Shown here piece after piece: positions 35,374 to 43,694 of a DNA stretch of 64,000 nt. Position 1 is the stretch's first letter. Each line of letters begins with the position of its first letter. The stretch lies in NCBI RefSeq assembly GCF_009830945.1, contig NZ_VWVV01000004.1, forward strand, positions 186,001-250,000, given 5' to 3'. A program made the translations under genes and the position numbers. Under the pieces are notes generated by a model, which searched no databases, was not told the DNA's origin, and saw nothing but the letters and a program-made list of their open reading frames with translations. The stretch comes from Nocardiopsis sp. FR4 (GTDB lineage: Bacteria > Actinomycetota > Actinomycetes > Streptosporangiales > Streptosporangiaceae).

Positions 35374-36681
35374 TCAGCCCGGGTTCCGGGGCATGTGCTC
35401 GTCGAACCAGTCCAGGGCCTCGGAGACCACCCGGTCCCAGACGTGCGCGTCACCGAGCAGCCGTTCGGCGCCCTCCATGACCCGCAGGTCGGTGGGTCCG
35501 CCCATCCGGCCGCGCGCCCACTCCCCGAGTTCGCGCACGAAGGAGTCCCCGCCCTCCACCAGGACCAGGACCGGTGCCCGCACACCGGGCAGGCTCTCCT
35601 CGGCCAGGTCGATCCGGCCGCCGTGCACCACCACCGCGGCCACGTCCTCAGGGCGTTCGGCCGCGGTGGCCAGGGCCGCCGCGGCGGCCTCGCCCGAGGC
35701 CAGCACGCCCAGGGGGCCGTCGGCGGCATCCGTGGCCCGGCGCAGCCAGGTGACCGCTGCGTTCAACCGCTCGCCGAACGGGGCGGGCCCGGGTCCCCCG
35801 GCGCCCGCACCTCCCTCCGCTCTCTCCTGGTCGGTCAGCAGGTCCAGGACCAGGGTGGCGTACCCCGCCCGTCGCAGGGCCGAGGCCGCCGGGCGCCAGG
35901 ACTCGTCCGCCCGGCCCGCGGCCACCACCACCGCCCCGCGCGGCGCCGGGGGCACGGTGAGGTCGCCGTCGAGGTAGACCCCTCCGGCGCGCACGCGCAC
36001 GCCCCGGGTCACGTCGGGGTCCTCGGAGCGGCCGCGCTCGGCCAGGATCGCGGTGACGTGGTGGTCGGAGAGCTGGCCGAAGTCGCGGTACCACTCCCCC
36101 ACCGCGCGGAAGTTGTCCGGCGCGCTGAGCACCACCAGCGCGTCGGCCTCCTCCCGCAGCAGTTCGACCGCCTCCGGCGAGGCCACGGGAACGGCCAGGG
36201 CCAGCCGCGCGGGTCCGGCCTGGCGGACCATCCGCAGGGCGGCCCGGGCGGTGCCGCCGGTGGCGACGCCGTCGTCCACGACCACGCAGTCGCGCCCGGC
36301 GATCCTGGGCGCCGGGCGCTCGCCGCGGTAGACCCGGCGCCTGCGGTCGAGTTCGTCGCGCTCTGCGGCGACGGTGGCGGACAGGGCCTGGCGGGGCACG
36401 TGCATCCGGGCCAGGGCGAGGTCGTCGTAGTGCACGCGCCCGTCCTCGGCGATCGCCCCGACCCCCAGCTCCGGGTGGCCGGGCAGGCCGATCTTGCGGA
36501 CCATGAGCACGTCGAAGTCGGCGTCGAGCCGCCGGGCGAGCTCCGCGCCGACCGGTACCCCGCCTCGGGGCAGGGCCAGCACGAGCGGATCGTTGACCGC
36601 GAAGGGGCGCACCCGCTCCGCGAGGCGGCGTCCCGCCTCCGACCGGTCGGCGAAGGGCAGTGAAACGGGTACTGGGTTCAT
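35374..36681 (-). CDS. Phosphoribosyltransferase-alpha/beta hydrolase fusion
   Basis: Two-domain protein of 435 aa. Residues 10-215 form a type I PRTase-like domain with the PRPP loop VVVDDGVATGGTARA (133-147), and LALPRGGVPVG and VRKIGLPGHPELGVGA upstream. Residues 235-435 form a dienelactone-hydrolase-like alpha/beta hydrolase, with a nucleophile elbow LGVLASGEAAAA and a C-terminal acid/His region. The start is supported by GAGG just before ATG 36681. Natural substrates of neither domain are known. The fusion is found in actinobacteria, where it is annotated only generically. Faces the WhiB terminator. Confidence 0.85.
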   Translation of the reverse strand: MNPVPVSLPFADRSEAGRRLAERVRPFAVNDPLVLALPRGGVPVGAELARRLDADFDVLMVRKIGLPGHPELGVGAIAEDGRVHYDDLALARMHVPRQALSATVAAERDELDRRRRVYRGERPAPRIAGRDCVVVDDGVATGGTARAALRMVRQAGPARLALAVPVASPEAVELLREEADALVVLSAPDNFRAVGEWYRDFGQLSDHHVTAILAERGRSEDPDVTRGVRVRAGGVYLDGDLTVPPAPRGAVVVAAGRADESWRPAASALRRAGYATLVLDLLTDQERAEGGAGAGGPGPAPFGERLNAAVTWLRRATDAADGPLGVLASGEAAAAALATAAERPEDVAAVVVHGGRIDLAEESLPGVRAPVLVLVEGGDSFVRELGEWARGRMGGPTDLRVMEGAERLLGDAHVWDRVVSEALDWFDEHMPRNPG

Positions 36682-36807
36682 GTCCTCACCGGTCCGGGAC
36701 CCGGGCCCCGGTACCGCTCCTCTCGGCTGTGTGGATGAGCCGCTGGAAGGTGGTACCGAGATACCCCCCGACACGGCGGTCGCAACCCCGCATCCGAGCA
36801 AAAGACC

Positions 36808-37368
36808 TCAGGTGGGGCGGAAGTCGTTCCTGAGCACCGCCATGAGCAGGGCGTCGTGGCGCCGCCCCTCCCACAGCAGGGAGTCGCGCAGCCGCCCCTC
36901 GACGGTGAAGCCGCAGGAGCGGTAGACGGCGATGGCCCGCATGTTGAAGGCGTAGACGTAGAGCCAGACCCGGTGCAGGCCGATGTGCTCGAAGGCGTAC
37001 TCCAGCACGAGTTGGGTGGCCTCGCGTCCGAGTCCCCGGCCGGCGAACTCGATCGCCGACAGGGCGATGCGGTATCCGGCGCTCTCGTTCTCGGGGGCCA
37101 CCGAGTAGATGGACAGCTCTCCCAGGTAGCGGCCGTCCCGGGGCGCGGTGATGGCCAGGTCCAGGCGGTCGGTGCGGCTCGCGCGGGTCTGGCACCACTC
37201 CTTGGCCTCCGCGTAGGTGAGTTGTCGGTGGGTGCCGGTGAGTCTGCGGACCTCCTCGTCGAGGCTGGCGGCGAAATAGGCGTCGGTGTGCTCCGAACAG
37301 AGAGGCACCAGGCGTACGCTTTTCCCGGTGAGAGTGGGTTTGTCTCGCAGCGCGCTCGTGTTGATCAT
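36808..37368 (-). CDS. GNAT-family N-acetyltransferase (RimJ/RimL-like)
   Basis: Acetyl-CoA-dependent acyltransferase of 186 aa starting at MINTSALRDKPTL. The fold is read from LTGKSVRLVPL (beta 1), an acceptor loop, the pyrophosphate-binding stretch GRGLGREATQLVLEYAFE (motif A), and LHRVWLYVYAFNMRAIAVYRSCGF (motif B), ending LLWEGRRHDALLMAVL. This is the subgroup that modifies protein N-termini, amino acids or drugs. Substrate unknown. GGAAG precedes the ATG. Divergent from the MFS gene. Confidence 0.88.
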   Translation of the reverse strand: MINTSALRDKPTLTGKSVRLVPLCSEHTDAYFAASLDEEVRRLTGTHRQLTYAEAKEWCQTRASRTDRLDLAITAPRDGRYLGELSIYSVAPENESAGYRIALSAIEFAGRGLGREATQLVLEYAFEHIGLHRVWLYVYAFNMRAIAVYRSCGFTVEGRLRDSLLWEGRRHDALLMAVLRNDFRPT

Positions 37369-37708
37369 GTGATCTTCCGGTTCCGTCCGGGCCGTGCGGA
37401 CACGGTTCCCGGCGTGAGGGAGTCGGCGGACAGCAGGCTGGGTGCCCGTGCGCGGGAGCGGGCCGCTGGGCGGGGGCCGGGGTCCGGGCCGCGGTGGCGG
37501 GTCGGCGGCGCCGGAGGTACCGGTGGCGGAGAGCGGGTGATCAGGGGTCGGGGACGGGCGGGGGGCCGCCCGGTTACGGAGCGGAACCTCTATGTAAATC
37601 CGGTCCGGGTGCGATGGCAAGCCCGTCAGGGCGGGTCGCGCAAACGCCTGTTCACCTTCGGTCGGGATGGATAGCATCTGCGCGCACCGACATCACCGGG
37701 GGAGCTTT
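37369..37708. other. Divergent intergenic region, GNAT and MFS genes
   Basis: 340 bp, mostly very GC-rich near the GNAT gene (37400-37560). A plus-strand TAGCAT at about 37673 with TTCACC upstream could be the MFS promoter, but the spacer is short. No ORF or structured RNA recognised. Confidence 0.3.
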
Positions 37709-38902
37709 TTGAACACCCAGACCAGGACCGCGCCACCGCCGGAGGCCCGCCGGGCCAGGGCCGCGGTCTCCACCCTCTTCTTCGTCAACGGCTTCACCTA
37801 CACCAACGCCGTGCCCTGGCTTCCGGTGATCAAGTCCGAACTGGGGCTGAGCAACACGGAACTGGGCCTGGCGATCGCGGCGATGCCCACGGGGGCGATC
37901 CTGACCGGGATGCTCGCGGGTCCGCTGATCCACTGGTTCGGCAGCGGCCGGACGGCGGTGGGAACCAGCCTGCTGTCTTTGGGAGCGCTTCCATTCATCG
38001 CCCTGGCGCAGAACTGGTGGATGCTCGCGGCGGCGCTCTTCGTCCTGGGCAGCGCGGACGCCTGGACCGACTCCGCGCAGAACTCACACGGGCTGCGCGT
38101 GCAACGGCGTTACCGGCGCTCCATCATCAACACCTTCCACGCGCTGTGGAGCCTGGCCGCGGTCTCCGGCGGCCTGCTGGGCGCGGCCATGGCCGGTTCC
38201 GGGGTGCCGATCCTGTGGCACCTGGGCGGCGTGACCGCACTGCTGGTGTGCGTGAACCTGATGGTGAGCCGGATGCTGCTGCCGGGGCCGGACAGCACCG
38301 AGCGCGAGGACGGGACCGACTCCGGGACCGGGAGGCGCACGCGCGTGCCCGGACGCGCCGTCGCGCTGCTGCTGGCGCTGGGCGTGCTGCTGATGTTCGC
38401 CGGGGGCATCGAGGACTCGGCCGCCTCCTGGGGAGCGGTGTACATGACCTCGGAACTGGGGGCGCCGCTGTTCCTGGCCGCGATGCCGTTCGTGGCCTGC
38501 CAGGCGATGATGACGGTGGGACGCCTGCTCGGCGACCGGATGACCGACCGCTTCGGCGCCGTCACCGTGGGCCGGGCCTGCGGTCTGCTGGCCGCCGGCG
38601 GGATCGCGTTCGCCCTGCTGCTGCCGCACCCGGTGACCACGGTGATCGGCTTCGGTGTGATGGGGCTGGGCGTGTCCACGCTGTTCCCGCTGACCCTGGC
38701 CGCGGCCGGGAGCGTGCCGGGTGTGCGCACCGGGGACGGGATCACGGTCGTCGGGTGGTTGGGGCGCGCGGGGTTCCTGGCCTTCCCCCCGCTGGTGGGC
38801 CTCCTGGCCGACTCCTCCAGCCTCGGCTCGGCGCTGTGGGTGATCGCCGGGGCCGGGGTGGGCGCCCTGCTGCTGGCCTTCGCGCTGCGCCCGCGCGGCT
38901 GA
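37709..38902 (+). CDS. MFS transporter
   Basis: Twelve-segment major facilitator protein. TTG 37709 with GGGGGAG five bases upstream is preferred, giving 397 aa. An ATG at 37667 in frame has no ribosome site. Hydrophobic segments begin at VSTLFFVNGFTYTNAVPWLP. Loop 8-9 carries GRLLGDRMTDRFGAV, a degenerate MFS motif A. The layout resembles fucose/FKBP-like and YbjJ-type exporters. Substrate unknown. It is followed by a strong hairpin. Confidence 0.88.
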   Translation: MNTQTRTAPPPEARRARAAVSTLFFVNGFTYTNAVPWLPVIKSELGLSNTELGLAIAAMPTGAILTGMLAGPLIHWFGSGRTAVGTSLLSLGALPFIALAQNWWMLAAALFVLGSADAWTDSAQNSHGLRVQRRYRRSIINTFHALWSLAAVSGGLLGAAMAGSGVPILWHLGGVTALLVCVNLMVSRMLLPGPDSTEREDGTDSGTGRRTRVPGRAVALLLALGVLLMFAGGIEDSAASWGAVYMTSELGAPLFLAAMPFVACQAMMTVGRLLGDRMTDRFGAVTVGRACGLLAAGGIAFALLLPHPVTTVIGFGVMGLGVSTLFPLTLAAAGSVPGVRTGDGITVVGWLGRAGFLAFPPLVGLLADSSSLGSALWVIAGAGVGALLLAFALRPRG

Positions 38903-38921
38903 GGGACGCCTGACGCGCGAA

Positions 38922-38953
38922 GGGCCCCGGCCGTCCGGAGACGGTCGGGGCCC
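38922..38953 (+). terminator. Hairpin terminator after the MFS gene
   Basis: A 14-bp stem, GGGCCCCGGCCGTC (38922-38935) with GACGGTCGGGGCCC (38940-38953), one wobble pair and a four-base loop; no T tract. Confidence 0.65.
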
Positions 38954-39113
38954 TCGTGCACCCGCGGTCGGGCCGCGGGTGCGGGGTGTGTCGCCAGGTG
39001 GTGCTTCCCTCGGTTCCCGGCTCCGCCGGGATCCGGGTCCGGGCGCCCCGCAGGCCGAAGCCGTCGGCCCTCACCCTGGCCCCGGGGGCCGGGAACCGCG
39101 GGGAGGGCGGCCC

Positions 39114-39869
39114 CTAGGCGATCGGAGCCGGGCGGCGGGCGCTGGCCCACAGGGCCAGGGCACCGATACCCGTCACCACGGCGCCGCCGAGCACGAAGCC
39201 CTGCATGTCGACGCCGGTGGTGGCGAGGGTCTCGTCACCACCGCGGGAGCCGGAACCGCCGGCGTCGCCGCCGGTGGCCGTCAGGCCGGAGCCCAGGCTC
39301 TCGTCGGCGTCGTCACCGTCGGAACCGCCGGTACCGGGGGCGGAGCCGTTGTCGCCACCGCCGCCGGAACCGTTGTCACCGCCGCCGTTGTCGCCACCGC
39401 CGCCGGAACCGTCGTCACCGCCGCCGTTGTCGCCACCGCCGCCGGAACCGTCGTCACCGCCGCCGTTGTCGCCACCGCCGCCGGAACCGTCGTCACCGCC
39501 GCCGTTGTCGCCACCGCCGTCACCGCCACCAGGGGGGTTGCCGTCGTCGCCGCCGTCACCGCCGCCGGGGTTACCGCCGTCACCGGGGTCACCGCCGCCG
39601 CCGTTGTCGCCGCCGCCGTCACCGGGGTCCGGAGGAGTCACACCGTCACCGGGGTCACCCCCGCCGTCGCCGGGGTCCGGGGGCGTCACACCGTCATCGG
39701 GGTTGGTGACGTCCAGAGCCGCGATGAGCTCCTCGACGAGCGGGGCGTCGACGGCCGAAGCCTCGACGGTCTCCTCGGGGAGGGTGTCAGCGAACGCCGG
39801 TCCAGCGGAGAAACCGGCCATGAACAGGCCGGCCGCCGTCACGGTGAAAACCCGCTTGTTGGGGGACAT
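39114..39869 (-). CDS. LAXTG-sorted cell-wall protein with Gly/Asp repeats
   Basis: Secreted protein of 251 aa destined for covalent wall attachment. The signal peptide MSPNKRVFTVTAAGLFMAG...AFA is cleaved near residue 27. A short acidic segment (TVEASAVDAPLVEELIAAL) follows, then a long low-complexity region rich in Gly, Asp, Asn and Pro, including 13-residue repeats. The sorting signal at the C-terminus is LATTG, a hydrophobic helix (FVLGGAVVTGIGALALW) and basic ASARRP, the form used by class E sortases. AAAGGAG precedes the ATG. No sortase gene is in the window. Role unknown; a wall spacer, metal-binding or surface protein is possible. Confidence 0.85.
   Translation of the reverse strand: MSPNKRVFTVTAAGLFMAGFSAGPAFADTLPEETVEASAVDAPLVEELIAALDVTNPDDGVTPPDPGDGGGDPGDGVTPPDPGDGGGDNGGGGDPGDGGNPGGGDGGDDGNPPGGGDGGGDNGGGDDGSGGGGDNGGGDDGSGGGGDNGGGDDGSGGGGDNGGGDNGSGGGGDNGSAPGTGGSDGDDADESLGSGLTATGGDAGGSGSRGGDETLATTGVDMQGFVLGGAVVTGIGALALWASARRPAPIA
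39346..39516 (-). repeat. 39-nt tandem repeats inside the wall-protein gene
   Basis: Units begin at 39346, 39385, 39424 and 39463, with a partial fifth at 39502, and are nearly identical. Each encodes 13 residues (DNGGGDDGSGGGG type). The repeats are in frame, so copy number could change without frameshift. Confidence 0.9.
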
Positions 39870-39898
39870 CCCACTCCTTTCTTTTCTTGGGGATGGAT

Positions 39899-41332
39899 CT
39901 ACTGAGAGGGGATGGCATAGAGGTGGTCGTCATGGACCACGACGGCCCGCTCGCCGAGCAGGCCGCTGGGTTGCACGGAGCCGTCCTCGGCCCGCTCGAC
40001 CGCGCCCTCGGCGTCGACGGCCACCAGGGCGCCGTCGAGCTGGCCGAAGACGAGGGAGCCGACCGCGATCTCGGGCTCGAAGCCGGGAACCACCGCGGTC
40101 CCGCCGCCGGCGGGATCGATCACCACGGGGCCGTAGGCGACCAGCTCGGTTCCGACGGGGGCGGAGCGGTGGCGCACGTCCTCCAGGTCGGCGGGGTCGA
40201 TCTCGGCGCTGCCGACCACGCTGCCGTCCCGGCTGTCGTGGAAGGCCAGGACCGTGCCGTCACCGTCCCGGGGCTTCCAGCGGACGAGGACGTACTCGTG
40301 CAGGGCGGTGACCACCGACTCCATCTCGCCCGTTCCCTCGGGCCGCTGGGGGCTGACCTCCTCGTGGCCGCCGTCGACGCCGACCCAGGCCCAGGGACCG
40401 TTGAGAACGGCGGTCAGGACCTCTTCGCCGTCGGCCAGCATGGCCGCGGAGCCCGGGGGGACCTCGACCGGCTGGAGCCCCCCGTCGACCGGGACGAAGG
40501 CCTCCTCGTCGTTGCGCACGAGCACGGAGCTGCCCGCGTACCGGGCGGCGGTGTCCTCTGGCAGCTCCACGCTGACGGGGGAGCCGCCCTCGGTGGGCCA
40601 CAGCCACAGCGTTCCGGCGGTCTCCATGACGATGGCGGTCCCACCGCCGTACTCCGCGAAGCGCGGGGGGCCGAGGAACTCACCCGAGGCCGCGGGCAGG
40701 TCGACCGACCACTGGCGCTCTCCCTCGGCGTCGAGCAGGTTGAGGCGCTCCCGGGGGTCCACGTAGGCGAGCAGGTCGCCCTCGCGGCTGACGCCCGGCT
40801 CGGTGCCGGGGGCGAGCTCCTGGCTGAAGTCGACGGTCGCGGCGAAGTGCGGAGGCGCCGGGTGGTTGAGGGTGGTCACGTCCGCGGTGGCCTGCGGGCC
40901 GGGCTCGACCGCGGTCGCGGGCAGGAAGCGCCAGACCACCGCGCCCGCACCCGCGAGGAGCACGAGGGCGAGCACGGCGGCTCCCACGATGACCAGGCCC
41001 CGCCCGCCGTTGGAACCGCCGTTCGGAGGCACGGCCGCCGGTGTCGGAGCGGGCTCGGGCGCGGCCTGGTCGGCGGCCTGCACCACACCGTCGGGCGTGG
41101 CGACCAGGCGCCAGTAGCCGTTCGCGTCGCGGGCGTCGACGAGGACCGGCTGCCCGATCCTGGCGGCGTAGCCGGTGGCGACGTCCAGCGCGGCGCGTCG
41201 CGTCTCCCGGGGGACCTGGCCGGTGACGACCTGGCGGTGCCCCTCGATGACGATCTCGGCGGTGCGTTCGTCGGGCGCGATGACGATGACGGCGGTGGGC
41301 CGTGACTGCCCCGGTCGGGACGCCCGGCTCAT
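39899..41332 (-). CDS. Membrane-anchored protein with extracytoplasmic beta-rich domain
   Basis: Unknown protein of 477 aa. Residues 1-80 form a cytoplasmic domain (TAVIVIAPDERTAEIVIEGH and an RRAALDVATGYAARIG helix). An Ala/Pro-rich linker leads to one membrane helix at 112-136. The outside part, about 330 residues, is rich in short beta-strand-like repeats with Trp and Gly (LWLWPTEGGSPVSVEL, PWAWVGVDGG), compatible with a beta-propeller. No enzyme motif was found. It is 29 bp upstream of the LAXTG wall-protein gene on the same strand, so the two may be co-expressed surface proteins. Confidence 0.75.
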   Translation of the reverse strand: MSRASRPGQSRPTAVIVIAPDERTAEIVIEGHRQVVTGQVPRETRRAALDVATGYAARIGQPVLVDARDANGYWRLVATPDGVVQAADQAAPEPAPTPAAVPPNGGSNGGRGLVIVGAAVLALVLLAGAGAVVWRFLPATAVEPGPQATADVTTLNHPAPPHFAATVDFSQELAPGTEPGVSREGDLLAYVDPRERLNLLDAEGERQWSVDLPAASGEFLGPPRFAEYGGGTAIVMETAGTLWLWPTEGGSPVSVELPEDTAARYAGSSVLVRNDEEAFVPVDGGLQPVEVPPGSAAMLADGEEVLTAVLNGPWAWVGVDGGHEEVSPQRPEGTGEMESVVTALHEYVLVRWKPRDGDGTVLAFHDSRDGSVVGSAEIDPADLEDVRHRSAPVGTELVAYGPVVIDPAGGGTAVVPGFEPEIAVGSLVFGQLDGALVAVDAEGAVERAEDGSVQPSGLLGERAVVVHDDHLYAIPSQ

Positions 41333-41717
41333 GGTGCCTCCGAAGGCATGGGAAAACGTGGACCTGTTCGTGTACGGGGTACGGGACCTCGGTCAGCGAT
41401 GACGGCGGATCGCGGCCTGGGGGTTACCAAGCGGTGGTGTCGGCACACGCGTAGTCAATGCTGCACGCGATGATACTGATCGTCGCCCCCGGCGCCTATT
41501 TGGACCAGGAGTCGGCGCCAGGGGCCCCGATCGCCACACCTGCGGCTGTCGCACCGGTTTTTCTCCGTTGACCTGCGGAATCGTCCGGACCCGGGTGACG
41601 GGCGACACCGTGGTCACCCGTCCGCCCGAAGAATGGACACATGGGAAAGCTATTAGGTTCACACCGAAACTGGCCGGATCCGGCCACCGAATTCCCCCGT
41701 TCGGGGAGGCGGGAGGC
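41333..41717. other. Intergenic region upstream of the membrane-anchored protein gene
   Basis: 385 bp without a convincing ORF. It contains an 8-bp inverted repeat, CGGGTGAC (41592-41599) and GTCACCCG (41613-41620), and less GC-rich stretches at 41460-41500 and 41640-41690. No clear promoter hexamers were identified. Confidence 0.35.
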
Positions 41718-42263
41718 TCAGTTGCGTGTCCACTCGGGCACCCGGACGACCTGGAAGTACGTCCGCGGACGGGAGCGGCGGTCGGCGTTGGCCGCCTGGT
41801 GCGGCGTGCGCGGCGCGACCGTGGAGTACACCGCCTCCCCCGGCCGCGCGGTGAAGGCCACCGGGGCGTTGGTGAGCCCGCCGGGCCTGCCCTGGAGCTC
41901 GTGCGGCCCCGGCGGCACCTGCTCGGGGCCTCGGACACCGGTGGCCTTGGGCCCGGTCAGCCCGGACCGGGCCAGCGACTCGCGTCCCTCCCGCTCCTCC
42001 CGCCTCCGCGCGGCGAGGACCGGGCTGGGCCCTCCACGCGCGCCGACCTGGTCTGAGAGCACCGACGGCCGGTGCTCCACCGCGGGAAGCGCAGGCCGAG
42101 CACGGGCAGCGGGGCCAGGGCCGCCGGGAAGAGGACGGGGAGCCCCGCTTGGCCCTCCCCATCGGAAAGCGCGTACGGGCCCGGGGCGGCGGGGCGCGGC
42201 CCGCCCGCCGGACGGCGTCGGCGCCACCGACAGGACCGGGCCCCGTCCGGTTCCCCGGTTCAC
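41718..42263 (-). CDS. Hypothetical protein, only C-terminal half convincing
   Basis: A 181-aa frame. The last 60 residues (TARPGEAVYSTVAPRTPHQA to YFQVVRVPEWTRN) have high G/C at codon position 3 and a normal residue mix, and look like a folded domain end. The N-terminal 100 residues are low-complexity Arg/Pro/Gly and may be out of frame. It could be a short real gene with a downstream start, or the remnant of a larger gene whose 5' part has decayed. No family recognised. Confidence 0.35.
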   Translation of the reverse strand: MNRGTGRGPVLSVAPTPSGGRAAPRRPGPVRAFRWGGPSGAPRPLPGGPGPAARARPALPAVEHRPSVLSDQVGARGGPSPVLAARRREEREGRESLARSGLTGPKATGVRGPEQVPPGPHELQGRPGGLTNAPVAFTARPGEAVYSTVAPRTPHQAANADRRSRPRTYFQVVRVPEWTRN

Positions 42264-42288
42264 CGAAGCCGCGACCGTCCGGAACCGG

Positions 42289-43299
42289 TCAGCGGCGGTC
42301 GCCTCCGACGCGGGTGTCGAGCACCGCCCGCTCCCGGCGCTGGACGAGGCGGTTGGCCCGCTCGAAGTGCCGGTTGGCGATCTCGGCTCGGGCGGCGGCG
42401 GTGCGCGGGGTCGGCCACATCGCGTCGATCTCGGCGTTGAAGGAGGATCCCACCAGCACGGCGATCGCCATCACGAACAGCCAGGCCAGGATGGCGATCG
42501 GCGCGGCCAGCGAACCGTAGATGCTCACCTGCCCGAAGGAGGCGTCCAGGTAGACGCGCAGCGCCACGGACCCGGCGACCAGCACCAGGGTGGCCAGCAG
42601 AGCCCCGGGCAGGTGACGCCACAGCGGGGTGCGCACCGGCACGCTCAGCGCGTAGAGCAGGGTGACCGCGGCGGTGGCCATCAGCGCGACGGTCGGCCAG
42701 TAGAACAGGCTGAGCCGCCCCACCGTCACGGGCAGCAGGGTGTGGATCAGGTTCGGCCCGGCCACCAGGACCGGCAGGACCACGAGGGCGAACAGCAGGC
42801 CGCCCAGGTAGGCGACGAAGGCCAGGACGCGCTGGCGGATCCAGCCGCGCAGTTCGTCCAGGCCGTAGGAGATGGTGATGGAGCGGATGAAGACGTTCAT
42901 CGCCCGCGACCCCGACCACAGCGACACCAGGAAGGTCACCGACAGCAGGCCGCCCGGGACGCCGCCGAGGAAGTCGTCGACGAGCGGCTCCATCACGGTC
43001 TCCACGGTGTCGGGGGTCAGTACCCGCGCGGTCAGGTCCAGCATCCACAGCCGGATCTCCTCGACCAGTTCCTCCCCCAGCACGGCGGCCAACGGCCCCA
43101 GGGCCCCGAGCAGCCCCAGCATGAGCGCGGGCAGGGAGATCAGGGTGAAGAAGGCCGACTCCGCGGCCAGACCCACGACCCGGTCCCTGGCGAAGGCGCG
43201 AACGGTGCGCACGACGAGGAGCATCCCGCTGTGCACACGGGGGTGCCGCTCCAACCATCCGTGGACCGTGAACCACAGTCCCTCCCAGAAACCCACCAC
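42289..43299 (-). CDS. YihY/BrkB-family membrane protein
   Basis: Integral membrane protein of 336 aa with about six helices and long hydrophilic tails. Family features are AFARDRVVGLAAESAFFTLISLPAL near the start, FLVSLWSGSRAMNVFIRSI in the middle, and LWRHLPGALLATLVLVAGSV and IYGSLAAPIAILAWLFV toward the end. The old name ribonuclease BN does not apply. Function unknown. The C-terminus is Arg-rich. It sits head-to-head with the sulfur operon leader. Confidence 0.9.
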   Translation of the reverse strand: MVGFWEGLWFTVHGWLERHPRVHSGMLLVVRTVRAFARDRVVGLAAESAFFTLISLPALMLGLLGALGPLAAVLGEELVEEIRLWMLDLTARVLTPDTVETVMEPLVDDFLGGVPGGLLSVTFLVSLWSGSRAMNVFIRSITISYGLDELRGWIRQRVLAFVAYLGGLLFALVVLPVLVAGPNLIHTLLPVTVGRLSLFYWPTVALMATAAVTLLYALSVPVRTPLWRHLPGALLATLVLVAGSVALRVYLDASFGQVSIYGSLAAPIAILAWLFVMAIAVLVGSSFNAEIDAMWPTPRTAAARAEIANRHFERANRLVQRRERAVLDTRVGGDRR

Positions 43300-43389
43300 G
43301 GGGAAACGTTAGCGCTCCGCGGAGGCGGGGCCGCCTCCGACACCGTCCGGCGGGTGACGTGACTCACTCCGCGACGGCACGGGGCCGCC

Positions 43390-43419
43390 TGGACAAAGTC
43401 CGGGCCCGCGTGACATTCT
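43390..43419 (+). promoter_or_regulatory. Promoter of the sulfur operon, placed for a leaderless transcript
   Basis: TGGACA (43390-43395, five of six matches to TTGACA), an 18-base spacer, and CATTCT (43414-43419). The ATG of the leader ORF follows seven bases after the -10, so the mRNA should begin at or next to the start codon. Confidence 0.6.
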
Positions 43420-43426
43420 CGTTGAC

Positions 43427-43516
43427 ATGATCGCTGCTCTGGACCCCATGCTCTGCGTGCGCCGCCACGTGGACTACCTTCGGGTCCGCAGCGCCATCTG
43501 TTGCAGCGTCGGTTAA
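43427..43516 (+). CDS. Cysteine-containing leader peptide (29 aa) of the sulfur operon
   Basis: ORF of 29 codons ending TAA: it starts MIAALDPML and runs through VRRHVDYLRVRSAICCSVG. Codons 25-26 are TGT-TGC, two consecutive cysteines near the end, with one more at codon 10. The RRHVD-LR-SAxC pattern is that of the short leader peptides found before sulfur genes in actinobacteria. No ribosome site precedes the ATG, but the promoter spacing fits leaderless translation. Known polycysteine leaderless ORFs in mycobacteria attenuate the same type of operon according to charged tRNA-Cys. Ribosome stalling at CC when cysteine is scarce is the inferred mechanism. Confidence 0.75.
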   Translation: MIAALDPMLCVRRHVDYLRVRSAICCSVG

Positions 43517-43694
43517 TCTCGCCGCCTTTTGACGCACCCCAGGGGTGCGCGCGGCACCGGCGCCCTCCCCTCTTCTTCGTTCCCACACGCGGATTCCGAC
43601 CCGTTCGCCAGCACGACGATGTGCGCGCGACGGGCGATGCGGTGCGGGCGCCGGGGCCGTGAGCACTCCGCGACACCCATCGGAGACACCCGCG
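43517..43694 (+). promoter_or_regulatory. Candidate attenuator region between leader ORF and sulfite reductase
   Basis: 178 bp. The first element after the leader stop is a perfect inverted repeat, GCACCCC (43534-43540) and GGGGTGC (43542-43548), followed by GC-rich sequence that could pair alternatively with the ribosome-site region (CGGAG near 43679). There is no T tract, so control by masking the start site is more likely than by termination. Confidence 0.45.

Noticed and set aside
39346-39516. Regular 39-nt repeats considered as a CRISPR array
   Set aside because: The units are contiguous with no unique spacers and encode in-frame protein repeats in a sortase substrate.
42289-43299. Ribonuclease BN function for the BrkB-family protein
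   Set aside because: The original RNase BN assignment of this family was an error; the protein is plainly polytopic membrane.
43533-43549. CGCACCCCAGGGGTGCG as a classic intrinsic terminator in the leader
   Set aside because: The stem is short and has no T tract. It is kept only as a possible part of an attenuator structure.
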